From NCBI GenBank assembly GCA_019059635.1, contig JAGVRJ010000001.1, positions 558,001-622,000 on the forward strand: 64,000 bases of DNA, written 5' to 3'. This DNA comes from Proales similis (taxonomy: Eukaryota > Rotifera > Eurotatoria > Ploima > Proalidae). Position numbers and translations under genes: made by a program. The notes below the pieces were generated by a model that was not told the origin of the DNA, did not search any database, and saw nothing but the letters and a program-made list of their open reading frames with translations. Positions 54,041-64,000 of the stretch are shown in pieces (within the stretch, counting starts at the first letter, position 1; the number at the start of each line of letters is the position of its first letter).

Positions 54041-55214
54041 TTATTTTACGATCGAACGATCAAGGGTTGACATGGGAAAATGCTGAGGGTCTCTCACTGG
54101 CAATTGGACATGCAAAAACTCTGAGCAACCGATCGAATTGAACTTGCGGTCGCCATTCCAGTTAAAAAAGCATTTACTTACTTCGTGTTGGATTATCGAG
54201 TCGAATGAAATCAGCTCGGTACAGAATTCACAAGGGATCAGGTCAGAATCGGGCGGACGGCTGCCTCGAGCAGATGTGTGACTCAGAGCGTGTGAGGACT
54301 GCGGTCGTGCGAGTCTCAAACTGCTCATTTGCCGCTCGAGCCCCAACTCGTCAGCATTTGATTGAAATTCATTTTCACAATCAAGCTTTATGTTCACTTT
54401 GTTTTTGGCAAATTTTTTCGCAAATTTTTGGACTTGTTTGATTAATCACCTGATGATCAAAGAGCTCGCTAACACTGAACTCTTTTGAGCAAAACTCGCA
54501 AGGCAGTCTGGACATGGTCACTTCTCTTCTGATTCTCATATCATTGAAGGACCGATCGCGACCAGTGCACATCGCAATAGGCGGCGGCGCTCGGCAGTTG
54601 GACTGCTCATGATTGGTCCAGTCTCGGTTCAGTATTAGAGAATTGCAAATGTTACATTTCCTCGTCTTGGCTCCTAATTTGGCTGTTGAAACCAGATATC
54701 TCGCCTTAAGGTCTTAGATTACCGCAAGCATGTTGATGATCGTTTAGACGATAGAATGGAAGGTCGAGTTCACAATACGAGCATGATACTAGACGTAGCT
54801 TACAATCAACAGCCTATGCTTGGTTTTCAAAGTAACCAAACAAAAGCCTAAACTGTCCATAGGAATCTTACTCTGTGTTCATCCCACAGGCTTGAATCGA
54901 CTCTTTTTCCACATTTACACTCAACTTTTCTGTGCGCTCTCTCCTCGTGCTTTTCAATTTCATTCCTATTTTTAAGTTTAGAGCAACGCGATGCGAATAT
55001 TCTTCTCTGATTTGTATACTTGTGAATCTTTTTGCCGCATTTTGCACAGCTGACAAGATTACGCTGACAGAACTCTTGGTGCAAAGTCAGACTTGCAAGG
55101 TTGACCAGTTTATCGCTATGAGTTAAGTTTTACTGAGAAATTGAAGCGTTCAATGTCAGCTGTGATTACCGACCAAAATTTGCAATTTTGACTTCCCCGC
55201 GTCAAATCGGCCAT
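54041..55214 (-). CDS. TRAFD1: TRAF-type zinc finger domain protein 1 (FLN29)-like
   Basis: TRAFD1 and XAF1 are zinc-finger adaptors that dampen innate immune (TLR/RIG-I) signalling. The minus-strand ATG at 55214 gives MADLTRGSQNCKFC, whose last Cys codon is split by an intron. Following exons code DKLVNLASLTLHQEFCQRN, LVSCAKCGKKIH, EIEKHEERAHRKVECKCGK, LRLVSCSYCELDLPFY and TRKCNICNSLILNRDWTNHE. This is the same order of C-x2-C...H...C units as in TRAFD1. A further finger (MSRLPCEFCSKEFSVSELFDHQ) and the C-terminal PDSDLIPCEFCTELISFDSI mirror the vertebrate tail PCEFC motifs. It ends at 54041. The multi-exon structure is well supported; the split between TRAFD1 and XAF1 is harder, but the C-terminal finger favours TRAFD1. 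Confidence 0.85.
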
Positions 55215-55554
55215 TACAGTACTAATTTAAAATATCCAAGTTGCTTAATTATTTTTCACGTCTCCTTAGGAACCAGGTCTTTAGGTATTCTGAGCCAGCT
55301 CAGTAGCTGATTAAGTCATTCGATGAAGAAACTTGACAATTCAGGAATCAAGAGAGTCAAATGGTTGTTTTTTTTTTTATTTTAAAGGTTGGCGGACTGA
55401 AAGAAGAGACCGTGCCGACGGTAGCGAAGGATCTTGAATCGCCATTCAACATGGCTTCTAAAAATAATCTGCCAAGGATTGCCGACAATCACATGAGGAT
55501 TGCCTCGTGATGGCTGTGAAATCAGACCGGTTGAATGTTGATATGATAACATAG
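55215..55554. other. Spacer TRAFD1 / tRNA
   Basis: About 340 bp; no ORF or second RNA gene recognised. Confidence 0.5.
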
Positions 55555-55626
55555 TCCCGCGTGGTCTAGTGGTTAGGATTTGACGCTCTCACCGTCAAGG
55601 CCCGGGTTCGATTCCCGGCACGGGAA
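55555..55626 (+). tRNA. tRNA-Glu (anticodon CTC)
   Basis: A 72-nt cloverleaf. The acceptor strands TCCCGCG and CACGGGA pair at six of seven positions, with a C-A mismatch at the sixth pair. The D arm has the eukaryotic A-box GTCTAGTGGTTAGGA. The anticodon stem TGACG/CGTCA closes the loop CTCTCAC with anticodon CTC, and the B box is GGTTCGATTCC. No intron. The discriminator is A. A T-run follows about 10 bp downstream, suitable for Pol III termination. Confidence 0.95.
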
Positions 55627-56140
55627 GTGCTTTTTGTCCTCACATTACAGCCAGAGGGTTTTCACTCTAGAATTAGAATTTTTAAATTTGCTAACGCGTG
55701 ATCGTTTCTTGAAATAGTCTTTTCTTACCTCGAGAAGGATGGCTCAAGGTAGAAACTCAAAAGAATCATTGTGATTCATTTTTAAAAACAGCGCAGATAT
55801 AGGGAACTGATGGAGTGCTGGAGCTTTATTTTAAACTTTTCCCACTTTTCTTTCTTTTCTTTTTTTCTTTTTGGAAGGCAACCAGGAAGGGCAGAACTTT
55901 ATAAAGTTTTTAAGCGTTCAAAAATGGTAAAGACAAACGCCAGTGGGGCCTGCCTAGTCCATAATCATAATTTAATCATGCGCATTTTTGGTGTTTATTA
56001 AAAATGACGAAAAGGGTCTGGAAGCCATTCGGCCTATCAAAGCAACTTCATAGTAGCATAATATTATTCACGAATCCAATTGATTCGAGAAGCTACCGCT
56101 CCGATCTGAGTGAAAGAAAAGGGCGCCAAAGCTTTCTAAA
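55627..56140. other. Spacer tRNA / BTBD10
   Basis: About 510 bp with T-rich tracts. A 63-codon ORF (55810-56001) has no family resemblance. Confidence 0.5.
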
Positions 56141-57372
<1,232 letters not shown>

Positions 57373-57741
57373 AATCAGCGACTTATTGTCCCGGACTTGA
57401 TCTAATTCTGCGCTTTGTTTCATCTTGCTTGTCGTCTAGCTTGTAAAATTAACTTTTTTAAACTCAATAATTACATTTTAAATTCGCAATCGAACCGAGT
57501 CCGATTTGGTGAGAGCAGAGCCAAAGTGAGCGAGAGACAGAGAGTTTCTTTCACGTAAAAACAAAGAATTTCTTGATCTTCATGACCGATTTGAGAGAGC
57601 ATTTATGAAAGAAATAAAATGCATCGAACCGCCAAGATAAAGGGAATTTAAATTTGCAATCCGAGTGCATGTTGTAGGTGTTGCATCGAAGCGCTTAAAT
57701 AAGAGTGCAGCCGAGACGCAAAACTGCTCATTACCCCAAAA
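57373..57741. other. Spacer BTBD10 / NFS1
   Basis: About 370 bp with a short GA-rich stretch near 57530. No gene seen. Confidence 0.5.
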
Positions 57742-59271
57742 ATGTTTCATAAGTGCATAAAACAAGGCCTCACGCGGCCAGCCACACTTTTGAAAGCGAT
57801 TCAACCGCAACGGGCCGCAGCAGCTCAGCAGAGCTCACTGCCCAAGAATGACGCCGAACGAAGTGAAGAGCTGCGCAAGATGGCTTTTCGTCCCCTCTAT
57901 CTCGACTTTCAGGCCACATCGCCTCTCGATCCGAGGGTGTTGGACGCAATGTTGCCCTACATGACCAATCAGTACGGCAATCCGCATTCACGAACCCACG
58001 CCTACGGATGGGAGAGTGAAAAGGCGGTCGAGACCGCCAGAGAGGTTGGTCCTCGACAATCTACTCTTCAGAGCTTTATTCTGACTGAATTTTAATTCAA
58101 ATTCAGCAAGTTGCGGCGATAATAAACGCCGACCCGAAAGAGATCATTTTTACGAGCGGTGCCACCGAGTCGAACAACATCGCCGTCAAAGGAGTGGCGC
58201 GTTTTTACAAAGAAAAGAAAAAGCATGTGATCACCACGCAGATCGTAAGCAACCAGCAGCGTGAGTGAGAGAGCCTGGGCGTCTAATGGTCGGTTTGTTT
58301 AAGGAGCATAAATGTGTGCTGGATTCTTGTCGAGCTCTTGAAATGGAGGGCTTTGACGTCACCTATCTTCCGGTGAAAAAGAACGGAATTATCGACTTGG
58401 AAGAGCTCGAGAAGGCGATTCGACCAGACACCGTTCTGATATCGGTGATGACTGTCAATAATGAGATTGGCGTTGTTCAGCCGATGGACGAGATCGGAAA
58501 AATGTGCCGCCAGCGCAAGATATTCTTCCACACCGACGCTGCTCAGGCGATCGGAAAGATTCCAATCGACGTCAACAAGACCAACATCGATCTGATGTCG
58601 ATCAGCGGCCACAAGATCTACGGCCCAAAGGGAATCGGTGCCATCTACGTGCGAAGAAAGCCTCGAGTTCGCATCGAACCAATTCAGAGCGGTGGCGGCC
58701 AAGAGCGCGGCATTCGGTCGGGAACGGTTCCCACCAATCTCGTGGTCGGCTTGGGCGCAGCCGCTCAAGTTTGCATGCAAGAAATGGACTACGATCATCA
58801 GCGTATTACTCGCCTCTCTGACAAGCTCGTCAAACAGATAACCGGCCAGCTGAGCCATGTGGTCATAAACGGTGACATGGAAAAACGATATCCAGGATGC
58901 GTGAACATGTCATTCGCCTATGTCGAGGGCGAGTCGCTCTTGATGGCCTGTAAAAACATCGCGGTCTCGTCCGGAAGCGCTTGCACATCTGCCTCATTGG
59001 AACCAAGCTATGTTCTGCGAGCCATTGGCGCCGACGAGGATCTGGCCCATTCTTCGATCCGCTTTGGCATCGGCCGTTTCACCACCGAAGCCGAAATAGA
59101 CTACACGATTGCGGAGACGGTAAAACATGTGAATAGATTGCGTGAGATGAGCCCGCTTTGGGAGATGGTGCAAGAAGGAATCGGTAAGTAGTTCTGTTTG
59201 AAAAATTCATTAAAAAAAATACCTTAACCGCGTAAACAGATTTGAAATCAATTAAATGGAGTCAACACTGA
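57742..59271 (+). CDS. NFS1: Mitochondrial cysteine desulfurase NFS1
   Basis: NFS1 takes sulfur from cysteine for iron-sulfur cluster assembly on ISCU, with ISD11 and frataxin, in the mitochondrial matrix. The N-terminal 45 residues are basic and hydrophobic, with no acidic residue before the first core block, as expected of a transit peptide. The core has [69 protein letters not shown], the PLP-lysine motif [22 protein letters not shown] and the catalytic-cysteine loop [19 protein letters not shown]. Four exons are separated by short introns (58046-58106, 58246-58301, 59185-59239). The tiny last exon (59240-59271) completes [10 protein letters not shown]. All catalytic residues are intact. 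Confidence 0.96.
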
Positions 59272-59517
59272 GCATTGACGCGTTAGGTTTCCGACACTGT
59301 TGACGTTCATCCCTTTTACCCAGTTTATGCTTGAGAAAAGACACAGGAATAAAACTCCGAGTGATGATCACTTTAAGCAACTTGTTTATTCATTTGTTCG
59401 AATGGAATGCCTGGAAGTTTAGAACGGGAATACAGAGGCGTCGAGAGGGAGAACGAGACAGAGGGAAAAGAGACAGAGGGAAAAGAGAGAGAGAGAGAGA
59501 GAGAAGGGGACAGGCAA
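59272..59517. repeat. Convergent 3' region with GA-rich tract
   Basis: Purine-rich tract at 59438-59511, with GAGACAGAGGGAAAAGAGA repeated and then a pure GA run, between the NFS1 and TMEM26 stops. Confidence 0.6.
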
Positions 59518-60759
59518 TTAGAGCTCAGTATGTTTCTGCTTGAAGCGCCAGTCACTCTTGTAGAGCGCGTTCCTTGGCGCTGGCATATTCTTGTTCGGAG
59601 CAGTCGTGATTCGTTTCGATCTTGTCTCGGGACTTGACTCGATCGATTCGTAAATGGACGCATCTTCTGAATATTTGCCAGCAATCGTTCTATCGCTCTG
59701 AAGGACTGTTTGCGGCTTGTTTTCTCTGGACTCGATCATTTCCTCGGAGCTGGCGTCGTTCATCAAATCTTTTAGATTCTGCTCATGCTTGGCCGCCGCG
59801 GCCCATTTCTCGCGGAAATTTCGCGTTGCAGTGCCGTACAGCCGAACAGGCTCCTTGTCTATGCCGTGTCGGTCCTTCAGTCTTTGAGCTAGACGGTTCT
59901 CCCGAATTTTCCGCTCCGAGAACGACGCCTGTATGCGAACGAGTTGAAGCAGAATCATGACGAGGTTTTTGGTGGCGAAAAAGTAACTGTTGTAATTGTG
60001 ACTGCCAAAGGCGAATATGGCCGCAGTTCTCAGGCCGAAGTAGGGAAGGTCCAGGAACAGAACGCTGAGCAGCGAATTAGTCACATAGGTGAGAAACTCG
60101 CCCTTCTCTTCGTCGTCTATTCGCGGCACGTAGATGAAAAAGTGCAGCGACGACCACGTAAAGACCCCGAGAGTTGCGTAGACCAGAGATTCGTGCTGCA
60201 CGAGAACCATGTCTTGCAGGATGGAAACGAAATCAAGCATGTCGCAAGAGACTGCGAAATACTTGAACAACAAGTCGGACAGTCCATGATGAGTTAAATG
60301 CGATTTGGGAATGAGCCATCGGATCAGCATTATGAGCATGAAGAATATCTGAAGCTCGACCTGAGACCAGATGATCTTAATTGAGCCGACAATGTCACTT
60401 TTAAATTGATTGATTCCCAGCCGGTATTCGCGTATGGTCTCGCCCAAGCGCGCCTTCTTGATGTTTTCCAGCTCGAGGAACCAGTAGCAGCCGACGATTG
60501 TGCTCACGTAGATGAAGAAGACGGGCGAGAACCAGGAGATGGGCTCTTTGCCGCCAAATATGGACAAAGTGACGGCCATTTCGGCGACAAGAAGCAGAGT
60601 GCCAATGATCGGCAGCAAGTAAATCAAATCTCCCTTCACCGAGTACAGCACGAATATCGACAGTCCCATGTGCGCCAGACACAGCAATCGGGCGAAAAAG
60701 GCCCTGAAAAGGCGCTGAGATTTTCTCGGTGATTTGCCCATCGTTCGATCTGGTCTCAT
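59518..60759 (-). CDS. TMEM26: TMEM26-like multi-pass membrane protein
   Basis: TMEM26 is a multi-pass membrane protein of unclear function, used as a beige-adipocyte surface marker in mammals. The single exon codes 413 residues. It has about eight hydrophobic segments, the family signature WFSPVFFIYVSTIVGCYWFLELE, IFFMLIMLIRWLIPKSHLTHHGLSDLL, LDFVSILQDMVLVQHESLVYATLGVFTWSSL and FATKNLVMILLQLVRI. The C-terminal 140 residues are cytosolic, charged and Ser-rich, with REKWAAAAKHEQNLKDL. The start may be the first Met or MGKSPRK. The N-terminus carries a basic stretch before the first helix. It is intronless and lies downstream of the creatine-kinase-like gene on the same strand. Confidence 0.85.
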   Translation of the reverse strand: MRPDRTMGKSPRKSQRLFRAFFARLLCLAHMGLSIFVLYSVKGDLIYLLPIIGTLLLVAEMAVTLSIFGGKEPISWFSPVFFIYVSTIVGCYWFLELENIKKARLGETIREYRLGINQFKSDIVGSIKIIWSQVELQIFFMLIMLIRWLIPKSHLTHHGLSDLLFKYFAVSCDMLDFVSILQDMVLVQHESLVYATLGVFTWSSLHFFIYVPRIDDEEKGEFLTYVTNSLLSVLFLDLPYFGLRTAAIFAFGSHNYNSYFFATKNLVMILLQLVRIQASFSERKIRENRLAQRLKDRHGIDKEPVRLYGTATRNFREKWAAAAKHEQNLKDLMNDASSEEMIESRENKPQTVLQSDRTIAGKYSEDASIYESIESSPETRSKRITTAPNKNMPAPRNALYKSDWRFKQKHTEL

Positions 60760-61291
60760 AGGCGCATAACTGTTGCGTTCTGGTCGCTTGCGGCTTGTTT
60801 AGCTGATTTCGCTTAAAATCCAAATTAGACGTCGTACTCTTTAAAAAGCGTGTTTGTGTGAGAGAGAGTCTATTTGCAGACGCGAATGATTCAGCTCGAA
60901 TATAAGGTTAGTCAAGATTCGACACCAAGCGTTCATAAAATAGCTCGGTCACGTACATAATTTAGGCGGTCGAAATTGCAAGCTGACCTGTAAACCGTTT
61001 ACCTAGGCGCGACATTTGCAACATTTACACACAATACTCATCATCATAATCGTTTAATACTTTGCCAAGCGAGTTCAAGCACATTCATCGTCAATCATGC
61101 AAACGAGCACACAAACAATCATTTAACTCGGCGTCCGGAGTCTGTTAGTAGAGCAAATAGGGACGAATATAAGCACACAGTTGTGATCGCCTAATCGACT
61201 TGGTGTGGCCTAAAATTTCAAGCTAAATTTAGAAAATTTTTGCATTTCTGAATGGAGGCATTTTATTCAAGTAATAATCTAGCTAGTTGTA
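60760..61291. other. Spacer creatine-kinase-like gene / TMEM26
   Basis: About 530 bp, TMEM26 promoter and creatine-kinase-like 3' UTR. Short GA run near 60860. Nothing else. Confidence 0.5.
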
Positions 61292-62861
61292 TCAGAATAA
61301 GAACTCGTCAAGTTTGACTCCTTGAGCAACGGCTTTCTCAGTATCTATGAGCTTGTTGATTGATTCGGCGAATTTCTGGGCAATTTCGACCTAAATTGGC
61401 ATTGGATTACAATCAATGTTTAAGAGAAGTTGAAGAGAAGCTTACCTCGCTTTTTCCCAGCGTCGTTCTGCTCGACACTTGCACAATCACTTGGTTGTTT
61501 TGATTGTCACCGTTGTTGACCGCTTCTGGATTCATCACGCGATAGTTGGTGCTCAAGTCGAGCATTTTGAGCAGAGTAGTCAGACGGCCGTCCTGAGACA
61601 GCAAAGGCAGTCGCACGCTGGCAGTTATTTTCAAGCCTGTGCCCAAGTTGGCCGGGTCCGTGGTCAGGTAACCGAGGCGTTCGTCATACATTATGTCGAA
61701 CTTGTTCAGTCTAACTTGCTCTTCAAACTTACGTTCTCTGGTGTTTATTTCGACTTTGAGGCAATCTAGCACGTTTGCTTTACCGTTTTGACGAAGTCAT
61801 AGAATTTGGACGCGCTGGCTGCAAAGTTGGCCGACTTTTCTTTTATTTCGATGATCACATGCTCGTCTCGATTGACTTTGGCGCTCAGAGTTTGATCGTC
61901 GTTGACCCACACGCCTCTCGCATCAGGCCAGTCACGGGCCAAGTTGGCCGAAATTTCCTGAGACAACAGAGGCCGGTCGATCCACATGCCTCCCTTGGAC
62001 GAGCAAGCTCATTTTGCCAGGCTACTAGTTATGGAGAATTTGTTTGATTTACAGTCATCAGGGCAACTTCTTCTTGTTCGTTGAGCTTTTTGAGCGCGAA
62101 ATACGTTCCCTTGTACTTGTCTTGAATACTCTGCAGCGCTTGGACAACCACCGTCTCCACGTCTCTTCTCTCGCCGCGAGAGCAAAACGACGGAAGGCAG
62201 AATCCCTTAATATTTCTTCTGGCCGAGAACTCGATGCTTTCGACAAATTCTTGGTCGATCTGCAAAGACTCGCCCAGTTTGCGCATGTCCTGGTCAGTTT
62301 TGTGTTTTTGGTCTTTGCCGAAATTGTGCTTCTCGGCAATGATTAGCTCAAATATCGCTTGGAATACCTTAAGTTGAAAACATCGAGTAAACGGCTCTAG
62401 GTTAGGTGGTCACCATTTTCTAGAATTCAATTACTTTGTAAGAGTGCTCGTCGCCGGCCACAATGCCCGTGCTGCTAAAACTTCCCACATTGTCCACACC
62501 TTTAACCCAGCCCAGGGTGGTCTGAATGCATTCGTTGAGAGGCGAGGGGAGAAAATCGCGTGTTACCTGTCTGAATGGCATCGTCTATGGTGAAGCCGTT
62601 TCTGGTTCGAAAGTCTCTGAGCTGGGCGTACAAGTTGAAGTTGAGATTGCGCGCCATTATGTTTCGATTGCGGCCCAATTCCGGATACTCAGCCGAGGCC
62701 GGGTAGTATCTTCTTGAATAATTGTAGCCGGCAGCGAAAGCGACCGTTTCACTTCTCTCTCTGAGCTGACCGTAGATCAGGAGGCCGGCCGCACCCAGGG
62801 CGCCGACTTTAAAGAATTTGCTCACTGCGCTCAGTTTGCCGATCATTTCGAAATATTTCAA
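61292..62861 (-). CDS. Mitochondrial creatine kinase-like probable pseudoenzyme
   Basis: Creatine kinase passes phosphate between ATP and creatine in the mitochondrial intermembrane space. Six exons join in phase (62567-62861, 62435-62499, 62053-62367, 61784-61993, 61446-61727, 61292-61390; 421 residues). A hydrophobic start (GALGAAGLLIYGQL) and YYPASAEYPEL match mitochondrial CK, then AIQTGVDNVG, HKTDQD, CSRGERRDVE, LARDWPDARGVW, YDERLGY, NLGTGLK and LGKSEVEIA. Catalytic positions are replaced. The SSRVR loop reads SIEFS, so both ATP-binding Args are lost. The adenine-side His loop reads GGMWIDRP, the NEEDH-T-R loop reads NRDEHVI, the reactive-Cys TCPSNLGTGLR reads TDPANLGTGLK and the RGTGGVD flexible loop is absent. 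Fold kept, catalysis very probably lost; role unknown. Confidence 0.82.
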
Positions 62862-63620
62862 TAAAAATGAAGCAGAAAAACCTGCTCAATTGTTGCCTTC
62901 AATGCGTGTAAACTACCACACACACGCGCTAGCATTATGCAGAACTTTCGCCATTTCGCATTAAAACAAATTTCTTCTAGCAAAACTCAAAACTTCTGCC
63001 TCTCGACCAGACCTGCTCAACTCTTGACCCTTCCTGACTTTCAGTTTTGGTTTTCGCTCAAGAGAGAGAGTCGAAGTTTTTGATTTTTTTTTATTTGCCT
63101 TCGCAATTTTTCGTTGTCCTCTTGGCCCACCACACTTCGAGTCTTATTGTTGACAAGCATGCGAGGATGCAAGAGGAGACGAGGAAAGAATTGAGTCTCC
63201 AAGTTTGGTTTACTGATTGATAAAAGGAAGCGAAAGGCTATCCCTTTGCTCACTTTTGACAAGAAGCGAATAAGTAAACAGATGACGTTTAGATGCGTTA
63301 AGTAAGATTAGTACATAATTGCGCACATACGAATTGAGATTTATACTACTAAACGAGGAGAGGTAGAGAGGGAGGATTGATAAGCCGTTGAGTTTCGAAG
63401 GCCACCATATCGTGCATCTATCTAGTTTAGCGAAATTCTCCGAGGCGGCCGGGTATTCATAAAGCAGTCAGGTTGCTCTTATTAATTCGCTCGTTTTATT
63501 CACTTTGCTTGGCGTTGAGCGCTCCAGTCTTGATGGCTAATTGTAAATGTAAATTACCTCGGATTGCTTGTTCTTCCACATCGTAGATTTGGTTTGCGCT
63601 TTCGAAATACTCGAGCAAAA
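62862..63620. other. Divergent promoter region at right
   Basis: About 760 bp between divergent genes, with a T-rich tract near 63085. A 73-codon minus-strand ORF has no resemblance. Confidence 0.45.
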
Positions 63621-63956
63621 ATGGCATTTGACTGGAAAGCTTTCACTCCAGTTCTTCCGCGGAGAGACCTCTTCCAATTGGTCAGTGAATGCTTGCTTCC
63701 TTGACTCATGGTCGCTCGTACTCTCACGCTTTTCGATTCAAGATCATATTTTTAGTTCTGTTCGCCCTCTCTGGCCTGTAAGTAAAAATTCACTTTATCA
63801 CCTTCTCATGAGGATTCGACGATCAAGATGATACTTTCTCGCAGTGCAATGGTCGGAAGTTGGCTGGGAACGTCGTTTTCTTTAAATAACGGAACGTTGC
63901 TAATCGTCTGCCTGTTCACCATCGCGCACAACCAAGACGCCAAACTCTATTTTATT
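63621..63956 (+). CDS. AGTRAP: Multi-pass membrane protein, AGTRAP-like, cut by window edge
   Basis: Partial gene running off the right edge. Exon 1 (63621-63680) codes MAFDWKAFTPVLPRRDLFQL. Exon 2 (63743-63777) gives a hydrophobic helix (IIFLVLFALSGL). Exon 3 (63845-63956) reads AMVGSWLGTSFSLNNGTLLI, then VCLFTIAHNQDAKLYFI, and ends at a GTAAGC donor. Phases join only if exon 2 begins at 63743. Two membrane helices with a short polar loop, then a charged HNQDA turn, resemble the first half of the angiotensin II type-1 receptor-associated protein (helix, short loop, helix, Q-R/N-D-S/A). This match is from memory and short; another small tetraspan protein is possible. Confidence 0.45.
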
Positions 63957-64000
63957 GTAAGCCCACTCCCCGATCCCTCCATTGACTCGTTCGAGTTTCT

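Overview
This window is compact metazoan nuclear DNA. It holds about 27 protein-coding genes and one tRNA on both strands. Most introns are 45-75 bp with GT-AG ends. Intergenic gaps are commonly 100-700 bp, and I see no transposon, retroelement ORF, CRISPR or bacterial-style operon. The gene set (BBS9, intersectin, voltage-gated calcium channel beta, lamin, Rh ammonium transporter, TMEM26, FBXO36, TCAF) is animal. The phosphagen-kinase homologue is of mitochondrial creatine-kinase type, not arginine-kinase type, which argues for a small-genome spiralian (annelid-like) or another non-ecdysozoan. I cannot name the species.

Layout. 1-5.5 kb: no convincing gene body; short (GA)n arrays and a possible minus-strand 5' exon. 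5.5-10.1 kb: LEO1, a small ORF and a FAPP2-type glycolipid transfer protein (PLEKHA8). 10.3-12 kb (minus): a ubiquitin-like small protein and a fuseless-like membrane protein. 13-17 kb (plus): TFIIE-beta, MTERF4 and RALBP1 tightly head to tail. 17.6-20 kb: an Rh transporter with two alternative first exons. 20.2-25.7 kb (minus): BBS9 and CACNB. 26.8-27.7 kb: FBXO36. 27.8-31.5 kb (minus): a PH-domain/actin-related fusion and BPNT2. 32-39.6 kb: long intersectin. 40-41.7 kb (minus): cyclin B. 42.3-45.5 kb: FABP and an intronless lamin. 47.3-49.6 kb (minus): TCAF. 51-54 kb: an acidic prothymosin-like protein, CCDC50 and an unidentified exon. 54-55.2 kb (minus): TRAFD1. 55.5 kb: tRNA-Glu(CTC). 56.1-59.3 kb: BTBD10 and NFS1. 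59.5-62.9 kb (minus): TMEM26 and a creatine-kinase-like protein. 63.6 kb to the edge: a four-helix-like membrane protein, possibly AGTRAP.

Most loci are unrelated housekeeping and signalling genes packed together; no single pathway joins them. The two most unusual genes are a single-exon fusion of a PH domain to a complete actin-like fold (27834-29906) and a mitochondrial creatine-kinase homologue that keeps the fold motifs but has lost its catalytic cysteine and most nucleotide-binding arginines (61292-62861). Regulatory and transcript-level oddities include mutually exclusive Rh first exons, an operon-like trio with acceptor-like sites at gene boundaries, a CCAAT-box array before the lamin, and an intersectin intron that could generate the short isoform. 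Exon joins were worked out by hand from reading frame, splice consensus and remembered family sequences; edges may be off by a base or more.
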